Below are positions 24,249 to 30,753 of a stretch of 35,973 bases of DNA, one piece after another. How positions within the stretch are numbered: the stretch's first letter is position 1; each line of letters opens with the position of its first letter. The translations under genes and the position numbers were made by a program. Source of the stretch: Pseudonocardiales bacterium (GTDB taxonomy: Bacteria > Actinomycetota > Actinomycetes > Mycobacteriales > Jatrophihabitantaceae); contig JAVEEN010000075.1 of the NCBI GenBank assembly GCA_030840445.1, forward strand, positions 1 through 35,973, written 5' to 3'. Under the pieces are notes generated by a model. That model did not search any database. It was not told where the DNA came from and worked only from the letters and a program-made list of their open reading frames with translations.

Positions 24249-25405
24249 CAGCTTTCCAACTCACTCGGGACGGCTTGCATGGCCTTGACCAGCGTCGACG
24301 GGTCGCCGACGTAGTTGGCGATGGACTCGAGGAACGTCGCGGGCTGAACCCCGTCGACGATTCGGTGATCGATGCTGAACGAGATCTCTAGCAGGTCCGC
24401 GATGATCAATTGTTCTGCTACTACCCACGGGCGGCGGTTCACCCTCCCGACCGCCAGGATCACGCACTCGGGCGGGTTGAGCATCGGCACGCCCGGCCCT
24501 ACATTTGCCTTCGCCCCGATGTTGGTGATGGTGGCGGTTCCCCTCGTCACATCAGCCGGAGTGCACTCACCCCGGCGAGCCTTCTCCACCAGCTCGCGAA
24601 TGGCGCCACCGAGCGCCGGCAGTGACATCGTCTGCGTCCGCTTCACATTCGGCACGAGCATCCCCCGCGGTGAGGCGGTGGCTATCCCGAGGTTCACGTC
24701 CGAGTGCAGCAGGATGTCATCGGTATCGCTGTCCCAAGATGAATTCATGATCGGCTGTTCGACCAGGGCCTGAGTCATCGCCGCGGCAATCACGGTCAGG
24801 ATATTTATCCGCGACTCCGGCGTAGCCTCAGCGTTGGCATCCTGCACGAACTGGAGCGTCGGCGTCACGTTCACGGTGGTCCAGGTGCCTGCCTGCGGGA
24901 TCTCACGCATGGCTCGGACCATCCGCGCCGCCGTGCCGCGCCGCAGCGAATCAGCGTGAATGCGACTCGTGGCGTAACCCGAGGACTCGGGCTGCGCGGC
25001 CGCCACGATCGGTTCAGGCGGGGCGGCGGTCGCGGGTCGTGGTCGGCGCCGACGGACAGCGAAATCTAGATGCGGTCCGGAACCCACCAGCATCGTGCTG
25101 CCGTCGTCGCTGGACGTGTCGGTCTCGCGAGTTTGAGGATGCTCCTGATCATCGGGGGAATTCGGATCCACCACGTCGACGAGAACGGTGCCGACGTCTA
25201 CCGTCTGATCTTGGGCAACAAAGAGTGTGCGCACGGTGCCTGAGTAGGGCGACGGCAACTCCACGCTGGCCTTGGCCGTTTCCACGACCACTAGTGGCTG
25301 GTTCAGTTCGATGGTGTCGCCCTCGCTGACCAGCCACTCGATCACGGTTCCCTCGGTGAGCCCCTCACCGAGATCCGGCATCAGGAAACGCTGAACGAGA
25401 CTCAT
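24248..25405 (-). CDS. 2-Oxo acid dehydrogenase E2, lipoyl acyltransferase without a visible E3-binding domain
   Basis: A 385-residue E2. Residues 1-80 form a lipoyl domain with lipoylated Lys45 in VVETAKASVEL. A Pro/Ala/Arg-rich linker follows (about 85-160), then the acyltransferase domain (about 165-385) with the catalytic SIDHRIVDG. E2 proteins normally have a 35-residue peripheral-subunit-binding domain between linker and catalytic core; here nothing like RRLARELGVDL is present. The chain passes directly to RGTAARMVRAMREIPQAGTW. It would move an acyl group from the E1 product to CoA. It overlaps E1beta by four bases. No E3 gene lies in the window. Confidence 0.9.
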   Translation of the reverse strand: MSLVQRFLMPDLGEGLTEGTVIEWLVSEGDTIELNQPLVVVETAKASVELPSPYSGTVRTLFVAQDQTVDVGTVLVDVVDPNSPDDQEHPQTRETDTSSDDGSTMLVGSGPHLDFAVRRRRPRPATAAPPEPIVAAAQPESSGYATSRIHADSLRRGTAARMVRAMREIPQAGTWTTVNVTPTLQFVQDANAEATPESRINILTVIAAAMTQALVEQPIMNSSWDSDTDDILLHSDVNLGIATASPRGMLVPNVKRTQTMSLPALGGAIRELVEKARRGECTPADVTRGTATITNIGAKANVGPGVPMLNPPECVILAVGRVNRRPWVVAEQLIIADLLEISFSIDHRIVDGVQPATFLESIANYVGDPSTLVKAMQAVPSELES

Positions 25406-26382
25406 GTCGTGACCCCATATCTCAACGACGTGTCGACCGCATCCACGATCCGGTCCATGCCGGGCAGGTACTCGTGTTCGAGAGCGGCCGCGGGATAAGG
25501 CGTGCTCATGGCGCCGACCCGAAGCGGTGGGGCCTTCAGAGCCGCGAAACAGTCACCCGCCACCCGTGCGACGAGTTCGCCACCGAACCCACCGAAGACG
25601 GGAGCTTCGTGGACCACCACCATCCGACCGGTCCTGGTCACCGAGCCGACCAGCATGTTGATCTCGAGCGGATTCAGCTTGAACAGGTCCAGCACTTCGA
25701 TGCTGACCCCTTCCTGCGCGAAGTACTCCCGCACGGCCAGGCACAGCTTGACGGTCGGCCCGTAACCGACCAGGGTCAGATCGCTGCCCTGGCCGGCGAT
25801 CCGCGCACCCGGCGCGTCCGGCTCCCGCTGCGCGAGTTCGCACTCCTCTTTCACCCAGTAGTCGTGCTTCGGTTCGAAGAAGATCACCGGATCGTCATCC
25901 TCGATCGCCTCACGCAGCAGCGCGTACCCCTGCGACGGCGTGGAGGGCGTGAACACCTTGAGCCCCGGGGTCGGGATGAAATACGCCTCAGGCGAATCAG
26001 AATGATGCTCGGCGGCACCGATGTTGCCGCCATAGGGCACTCGGATCACGACCGGCATGGTCTGCTGGCCACGCGAGCGGTACCTGAACCGCGATAGATG
26101 CCAAGTGATCTGTGCGAATGCCGGATAGACAAACGAATCGAATTGCATCTCGACGACCGGCCGATAGCCACCCATCGCAAGTCCCACGGCCGCGCCGACC
26201 AGCGTCGACTCCGAGATTGGAGTGTTCAACACGCGGTCTTCGCCGAATTGTGCGATAAGGCCATCCGTGACCCGGAAGACGCCACCCAGGTCGCCGACAT
26301 CCTCGCCCATCAACAGCACTCGGGGGTCTGCCTTCATCGAGTCGCTGAGTGCGGCGTTGAGCGCGGTCACGAATGTAGTCAC
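25402..26382 (-). CDS. 2-Oxo acid dehydrogenase E1 beta subunit
   Basis: The 326-residue protein is a typical E1beta (transketolase pyrimidine-binding and C-terminal domains): ALSDSMKADPRVLLMGEDVGDLGGVFRVTDGL, NTPISESTLVGAAVGLAMGGYRPVVEMQF, VIRVPYGG, and the C-terminal EVLDLFKLNPLEINMLVGSVTRTGRMVVVHEA. The ORF track begins at 26511, but GTG 26382 overlaps the E1alpha stop (GTGA) and gives the normal length. With E1alpha it decarboxylates a 2-oxo acid and acylates the E2 lipoyl arm. A branched-chain-like or pathway-specific keto acid is likely; specificity cannot be read directly. Confidence 0.93.
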   Translation of the reverse strand: MTTFVTALNAALSDSMKADPRVLLMGEDVGDLGGVFRVTDGLIAQFGEDRVLNTPISESTLVGAAVGLAMGGYRPVVEMQFDSFVYPAFAQITWHLSRFRYRSRGQQTMPVVIRVPYGGNIGAAEHHSDSPEAYFIPTPGLKVFTPSTPSQGYALLREAIEDDDPVIFFEPKHDYWVKEECELAQREPDAPGARIAGQGSDLTLVGYGPTVKLCLAVREYFAQEGVSIEVLDLFKLNPLEINMLVGSVTRTGRMVVVHEAPVFGGFGGELVARVAGDCFAALKAPPLRVGAMSTPYPAAALEHEYLPGMDRIVDAVDTSLRYGVTT

Positions 26383-27458
26383 GAAGTCGCCTGCGTTTCC
26401 TCGTTGAATGCGAGCCAGGCGCGGCGTTCGGCTTCCAGATGCTGAGGCCGGGTTCCGTAGACGTGATCGAAGATCTGTTCCGGCTGCACCGGTGGCGGAT
26501 CTGCGACGCACGCCGCCCGAACCGCGGTTGCGCAGACCTCGGCCTCCTGGTCGATGGCGTCGAGGTCCGACCGGGTGACGAGGCCCGCGCCAAGCACGAA
26601 ATCACGCATCCGGATGATCGGGTCCCGAAGTCGCCAGGTCGCAACCTCGTCCGCCTTGCGGTAGCGATCTGGATCATCGGAGGTCGTGTGCGGCCCGATG
26701 CGATAGGTCAACGCTTCGACCAGGGTCGGGCCCTCGCCAGCGCGGGCCCGCCGGGCCGCCCTGGCCGTTACCGCGTAACAACCCAGCACGTCATTACCGT
26801 CTACCTGCACACCCGGAAGGCCGAAGCCCTCGGATCGTCGATACAACGGAAGCGGTGCCGACCTCTCGACCGGGTTGGAAAGCGCGTACTGGTTGTTCTC
26901 GCAGAAGAAGACTACCGGCGACTTGTAGAGCGCGGACCACAGGAGAGACTCGTGGACGTCGCCGGTACCGAACGCGCCATCGCCGAGGTAGGCGATAACG
27001 GCGGCGTTCTTCTGATCCCGCCGCAAGGCCATGCCGTATCCGACCGCATGCGGGGCTTGGCTGCCGATCGGGAACGTGTAGAGCGCGATGCCACTTGCTT
27101 CGACACTCCAGCCGCCACCCTGAATCTCGCCGCGCCAGACCGAGAGCATCTCAGCGGGATCGATACCGACGGTCAGGCCGACGCCGAATTGCCGGCCCTG
27201 CGGGAAGGCCCGATCACCTGGCTGCAGCGCAGCGGCACTGCCAACCTGTGCGGCCTCTTGCCCGAACACCGGGCCCCAGAGCTTGAGGTATCCCTGTCGC
27301 TGCAGGTTTATCGCCTCGACATCGGCGCGACGCACGAGAATCAGCCGTCGGTAGAGCCCGATGATGTCCGCGTCACTGAGACCCAACGGGTAGTCAGGGT
27401 GCTCGGTAAACGTCCCATCCTCACTGAGAAGTTGGACGGCGGACGGGTCTAATTCCAT
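26379..27458 (-). CDS. 2-Oxo acid dehydrogenase E1 alpha subunit
   Basis: This 359-residue ThDP enzyme shows the ThDP/Mg motif GDGAFGTGDVHESLLWSALYKSPVVFFCENNQYAL and the usual RIGPHTTSDDPDRYR segment of branched-chain-type E1alpha. The ORF track start, TTG 27494, lies inside operator copy 3. ATG 27458 is chosen: on the minus strand TTGACA (27494-27489), 17 bases, TTCACT (27471-27466) puts the transcription start at about 27459, so the mRNA would be leaderless. It opens an operon E1alpha-E1beta-E2-thiolase fold-thiolase fold-DUF35-TetR. PHTTSDDP matches branched-chain/keto-acid types more than pyruvate enzymes, by recollection of the family. Confidence 0.92.
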   Translation of the reverse strand: MELDPSAVQLLSEDGTFTEHPDYPLGLSDADIIGLYRRLILVRRADVEAINLQRQGYLKLWGPVFGQEAAQVGSAAALQPGDRAFPQGRQFGVGLTVGIDPAEMLSVWRGEIQGGGWSVEASGIALYTFPIGSQAPHAVGYGMALRRDQKNAAVIAYLGDGAFGTGDVHESLLWSALYKSPVVFFCENNQYALSNPVERSAPLPLYRRSEGFGLPGVQVDGNDVLGCYAVTARAARRARAGEGPTLVEALTYRIGPHTTSDDPDRYRKADEVATWRLRDPIIRMRDFVLGAGLVTRSDLDAIDQEAEVCATAVRAACVADPPPVQPEQIFDHVYGTRPQHLEAERRAWLAFNEETQATS

Positions 27459-27489
27459 GTTCCCCAGTGAACCAATCTTGATCTGTGCT

Positions 27490-27507
27490 GTCAACAGGCA
27501 TGTTGAC
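27490..27507. promoter_or_regulatory. Shared 18-bp operator, copy 3, with divergent -35 boxes on both edges
   Basis: GTCAACAGGCATGTTGAC is flanked so that TGTCAAC...GTTGACA gives TTGACA on both strands. Plus strand: TTGACA (27503-27508), 17 bases, TACAAA (27526-27531). Minus strand: TTGACA (27494-27489), 17 bases, TTCACT (27471-27466). It is the clearest promoter/operator arrangement in the window and controls the E1/E2/TetR operon and the small SnoaL-like gene. Confidence 0.85.
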
Positions 27508-27588
27508 AGACGTGCTTGTGCATGTTACAAAGCGCGATGGAGAATGCTGGGACTGCACAGAACGTTAGACCGTGAAGGAGAGAATCCC

Positions 27589-27960
27589 ATTTCCGCTCCG
27601 GAGAATCATCGCGAGCTCATCGAATTCTATTTCGACCGGGTGGACAACCATGATGTCGACGCTCTCATGACCGTCTTTCACGAAGAAATTGTCTATCACC
27701 GCCCGGGTTACGAGCCACTCCGAGGTGCGGCCAGGATGCGGCAGTTCTACCAGGACGAGCGGGTCATCGACGTCGGTCGGCACTCTGTTGATCGAGTTCT
27801 ACTGGACGGCGACTATGCAGCCGCCTACGGCACCTTCGAGGGCACGTCACGGCAGGGCGCCGCCCTAGCGATGACATGGTGCGAGATCTACGGCTTCCTC
27901 GGTGACAAGATCAATTATCGGCGAAGCTACTTCTTCACCCCAGCAGCCATCCAGATCTAA
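27589..27960 (+). CDS. SnoaL/NTF2-like small protein, possible ATT start
   Basis: The product is a single NTF2/SnoaL-like fold: ENHRELIEFYFDRVDNHDVDALMTVFHEEIVYHRPGYEPLRG ... YGTFEGTSRQGAALAMTWCEIYGFLGDKI. Such proteins are small cyclases, isomerases, hydrolases or binding proteins. The start is uncertain. ATG 27544 lies about 6 bases after the likely transcription start, but the codons that follow (AGA, TTA, GGA) are unlike those in the gene. A strong AAGGAGAG at 27575-27582 is followed in frame by ATT at 27589 and no ATG or GTG, so a rare ATT start (123 residues) is plausible; with ATG 27544 it is 138. It is divergent from E1alpha and shares operator copy 3. Function unknown. Confidence 0.7.
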   Translation: MSAPENHRELIEFYFDRVDNHDVDALMTVFHEEIVYHRPGYEPLRGAARMRQFYQDERVIDVGRHSVDRVLLDGDYAAAYGTFEGTSRQGAALAMTWCEIYGFLGDKINYRRSYFFTPAAIQI

Positions 27961-27982
27961 CAAGCCCGCCGGCGCGCACAGA

Positions 27983-28138
27983 TCAAACCGGTACCAATGC
28001 GCCGGTGACCGCCGGCATCACCTCATCGACGAACAGTCGCATCGACCGACGCACCGCGGCTGCGTAGTCGACGGGCAGACCAGGAGACAACCAGCATGCG
28101 GGTTCGCCAACGCCGAGGTCGCCCAGATGGAAGCGCAA
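27983..28138 (-). pseudogene. C-terminal remnant of a luciferase-like (LLM) oxidoreductase
   Basis: The minus-strand frame gives RFHLGDLGVGEPACW, then VDYAAAVRRSMRLFVDEVMPA before a stop. A helix ending in LF-x-x-EV-x-P is how many luciferase-like flavin monooxygenases end. No start, no N-terminal barrel and no room for one exist, since an acyl-CoA dehydrogenase gene ends at 28260. I read it as the decayed tail of a deleted gene. It may simply be chance coding-like sequence. Confidence 0.4.
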
Positions 28139-28210
28139 TTGGGCTACCGGCGCGCGCCTGCGCAGGTAGCCGAGCCAGCCCGACGAAGGTGCCGCGTCGC
28201 CCGAAGGCAA

Positions 28211-28243
28211 CCAGCGCCTGACCAGCGCCTGACCAGCGCCTGA
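28211..28243. repeat. Three 11-bp tandem repeats, CCAGCGCCTGA
   Basis: CCAGCGCCTGA occurs three times without interruption, then a CCGCCGCCGCCG run up to the stop of the acyl-CoA dehydrogenase gene. It lies between the LLM remnant and that gene. Slippage at a deletion junction would explain it; it may also form a weak structure downstream of the dehydrogenase mRNA. Confidence 0.7.
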
Positions 28244-28259
28244 CCGCCGCCGCCGCCGG

Positions 28260-29399
28260 CTAGATCAGACCGCTCTCGCGCTCCAACCAGAGTGCCGCGG
28301 TATCGGTGGTACCGCCCTGTAGTTCGGTCAGCTTCGCCCGCGACGACCACAGATGAAGATCGGTGTCGAGGACATAACCCATCCCGCCTTGTAACTGATG
28401 ACAGTTCAGGGTGGCCCACTTGTAGGCCTCGTTGCATTTCATCTTCGCGATCGCGACCGCGCGGTTGGCGATCTCGCCGCGGCCAGTCCACCACGCGGCC
28501 TGGGTCGCCGTCAGCCGGGCAGCGTCCAAGGCGATCCGCATGTCCGCGACCAGGTGCTGAACCGCCTGGAAGCTGCCGATCGGCCGACCGAACTGCTCGC
28601 GCACCTTCGTGTACGCCACGGTCTGCTCGATGACGGCGGCAGTGCCACCGACCATCTCCATGCATTGCAGGGCAATCGCGGAATTTGCCAGCCATGCCAG
28701 GTCGCCCTCGGCCAAGCCGGTGCCGTCCGGCCCGGTCAGCACGGCGTCATCGGCGACGAAGTAATCGCTCAGTACCACCTCGCTCTGCTGGTCGTGCGCG
28801 ATCGTCATGAGCGCCCGCGCCAACCAGCCTGCGCCACCAGGCTGGATCAGGAATCCGTAGGTGCGCTGCGGTTCACGATGGACCGATGTTCGCGCGGTCA
28901 CCATCAGCACGTCCACCGCTTGAGCGTTCTGGACAAACAGCAGCCTCCCGCTCAGCAACCAGCCATCGGCCACCCGAAGCGCGCTCAACCGAGGACGGAG
29001 ATCGGCGGCATTGGATGGATTCCACGTCGCATGGCTTGCGCGGAGCCGACCCTCGACCAAGTCGGGCAGGTACCGGGACTTGAGTTGATCACCACCGAGC
29101 CGAGCGACGCCGAGGCCGAAGACCATGGTCGAGTACACGATTGTGGGGCACAGAGCACGTCCAGCCTGTTCGAAAACCAGACCGAGTTCGTACTGGCCGG
29201 CACCGGCGCCACCGTACTTCTCCTCGAACGGGATGCCGAAGATCCCGGCGCTCGCCAGGGCCTGCCACAAGGTGGGCGCAAGCCCGTCGGATCCCGGTTC
29301 GCGCAGTCGCCGCACGAGCGAGGTCGGGCATTCTCGCGTGAAGAGCGAACGCGCGACAGCGCCTAGTTCCAGCTGTTCGGCCGAGTGGGTGAGATCCAT
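28260..29399 (-). CDS. Acyl-CoA dehydrogenase, apparently non-catalytic subunit of a pair
   Basis: A 379-residue FadE-type protein (MDLTHSAEQLELGAVARSLF, IPFEEKYGGAGAGQYELGLVFEQAGR, YTKVREQFGRPIGSFQAVQHL, HQLQGGMGYVLDTDLHLW). The C-terminal position of the usual catalytic Glu (YEGT) reads LQGGTTDT, and the alternative Glu of helix G (LxxER) is also absent (NSAIALQCMEM). In actinobacterial alpha2beta2 dehydrogenases such as FadE28-FadE29, one subunit lacks the base, which fits here. The start ATG 29399 follows GAGAGG. The partner gene ends 39 bases upstream. Together they probably desaturate a bulky or ring-bearing acyl-CoA. Confidence 0.85.
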   Translation of the reverse strand: MDLTHSAEQLELGAVARSLFTRECPTSLVRRLREPGSDGLAPTLWQALASAGIFGIPFEEKYGGAGAGQYELGLVFEQAGRALCPTIVYSTMVFGLGVARLGGDQLKSRYLPDLVEGRLRASHATWNPSNAADLRPRLSALRVADGWLLSGRLLFVQNAQAVDVLMVTARTSVHREPQRTYGFLIQPGGAGWLARALMTIAHDQQSEVVLSDYFVADDAVLTGPDGTGLAEGDLAWLANSAIALQCMEMVGGTAAVIEQTVAYTKVREQFGRPIGSFQAVQHLVADMRIALDAARLTATQAAWWTGRGEIANRAVAIAKMKCNEAYKWATLNCHQLQGGMGYVLDTDLHLWSSRAKLTELQGGTTDTAALWLERESGLI

Positions 29400-29438
29400 C
29401 CGTGGTGCCTCTCAGGAGTAGTCCGTGCTGGCTGGGGG

Positions 29439-30617
29439 CTAGCGGCCCAGCCGGGGCATCGTGTACCCGCGCTGCGCGATCACATCGCGCAACACCTCGT
29501 TCGTGCCGGCGCCGAAGCGCATGAGCGGTGCGTTGCGGTACAGCTTCTCGTACCTGCCTGCCGCCGGTGCGGCCGGATCAGCTGTACTCAGCGCGCCAGC
29601 CAGCCCGAAAATCCTGGTGCCCACGTCGGCAATCCGTTGCCGCAACTCGCTCGTGAACACCTTGGCCACAGTTACCGTGATCGTCGGCATCTCCCCGATC
29701 TCCAGCAGGGACGCCGCTTCCAACCCCATCAGCACGGCGGCCTCGACATCGGCGTCGAGCTGGGCGATCGCGCGCCGCACCTCCGCGTTATCGACGGGCC
29801 GGGTGCCGTCCTCCAGCGGTAGCCGTACCAGCTCCTTGAGCTCGTCGACGTGCCTGCGAAAATCACCGGCGTTGGTGAGCGCGCCACGTTCGAGGGACAG
29901 CGCGCCTGTGATGTACTGCCAACCCTCGTTCAGCTGGCCGATCAGGTTCGTGCGCGGTACCCGAACATCGGTGAAGAACGTTTCGTTGGTGCGGTAGTCG
30001 GCCCACGTGATGAGCGGGCGGACCTCGACGCCGGGAGTGTCGATAGGGACGATGATGACGGAGATCCCGCGGTGTTTGGGCGCCTCCGGGTCCGTCCGAA
30101 CGCACAGCCACTCGTGGGTGGCCACGTGCGCCTGGCTGTTCCAGATCTTGGACCCGTTGATAACCCATTCCTCGCCGTCGAGTTCGGCGCGAGTCTTCAG
30201 GCTGGCGAGATCGGTTCCGGCGTTCGGCTCGGAATAGCCCACGGCGTAGCGGACCTCGCCGCGCGCGATCGGTGGCAGGAATTGCTCGCGATTCTGCTGC
30301 GTGCCATGCCGCATTATCATCGGGGCCACCGACGTCACGGTGAGATCGGGACCCTGGACGCCCCAGTATTCGAACTCGTCCATCAGGATGTGCTGGTAGA
30401 TCGGACCGAGACCCATGCCGCCGAATTCCGCCGGCCAGTTCAAGCCGAACCAGCCCTTGGCGCCGATCTTCTTACGAAACGCGGCGACCTCGCCACCTAA
30501 CAGCGTGGTGCGGTGCTCACCAACCTCGGCCAGGAGTTCGGGCGTGACGTTCTCGCGAAGAAAGGCGCGCACTTCATCGCGCCAGACAGATTGGGCGGCG
30601 TCCAGTTCGAAGTTCAC
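29439..30617 (-). CDS. Acyl-CoA dehydrogenase, catalytic partner subunit
   Basis: A 392-residue FadE-type enzyme: FRKKIGAKGWFGLNWPAEFGGMGLGPIYQHILMDEFEYWGVQ, YAVGYSEPNAGTDLASLKTRA, KIWNSQAHVATHEWLCVRTD. The helix-G segment GALSLERGAL supplies a Glu at the isovaleryl/FadE29-type catalytic place; the C-terminal YEGT site reads GAGT. It would thus be the active partner of the 28260-29399 subunit. The ORF track extends to 30692; GTG 30617 begins the conserved MNFELDAAQSVWRDEVRAF and gives the usual length, though its Shine-Dalgarno is weak. It is downstream of the ThDP enzyme, separated by 136 bases with a stem-loop. Confidence 0.88.
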   Translation of the reverse strand: MNFELDAAQSVWRDEVRAFLRENVTPELLAEVGEHRTTLLGGEVAAFRKKIGAKGWFGLNWPAEFGGMGLGPIYQHILMDEFEYWGVQGPDLTVTSVAPMIMRHGTQQNREQFLPPIARGEVRYAVGYSEPNAGTDLASLKTRAELDGEEWVINGSKIWNSQAHVATHEWLCVRTDPEAPKHRGISVIIVPIDTPGVEVRPLITWADYRTNETFFTDVRVPRTNLIGQLNEGWQYITGALSLERGALTNAGDFRRHVDELKELVRLPLEDGTRPVDNAEVRRAIAQLDADVEAAVLMGLEAASLLEIGEMPTITVTVAKVFTSELRQRIADVGTRIFGLAGALSTADPAAPAAGRYEKLYRNAPLMRFGAGTNEVLRDVIAQRGYTMPRLGR

Positions 30618-30699
30618 GCAGCGCAGTATGGGTGCCTCGACTGACCTCGGACAAGCGCCTTGACCACCCACCGGCACGGACAATTGCCGCACCTACCGA

Positions 30700-30744
30700 A
30701 TCGTGTAACGCTCGGCATCCCCAGGCTGCCGGTTGTTACACGAT
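30700..30744 (-). terminator. Long stem-loop after the ThDP gene (10-bp arms)
   Basis: ATCGTGTAAC (30700-30709) and GTTACACGAT (30735-30744) are perfect inverse copies around 25 bases, which contain a smaller CGGCA/TGCCG pair. It starts 10 bases after the ThDP gene stop and lies about 80 bases ahead of the dehydrogenase start. It could be a terminator or attenuator between them, or an operator for the two dehydrogenases. No T tract follows, and it does not match the GTCAAC-N6-GTTGAC sites. Confidence 0.5.
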
Positions 30745-30753
30745 CCAGGGTTT

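Noticed and set aside
26439-27452. 337-residue plus-strand ORF
   Set aside because: Antisense to E1alpha, whose ThDP motif is intact.
28211-28260. Possible CRISPR-like or satellite array
   Set aside because: Only three 11-bp units without spacers, followed by a short CCG run; slippage explains it.
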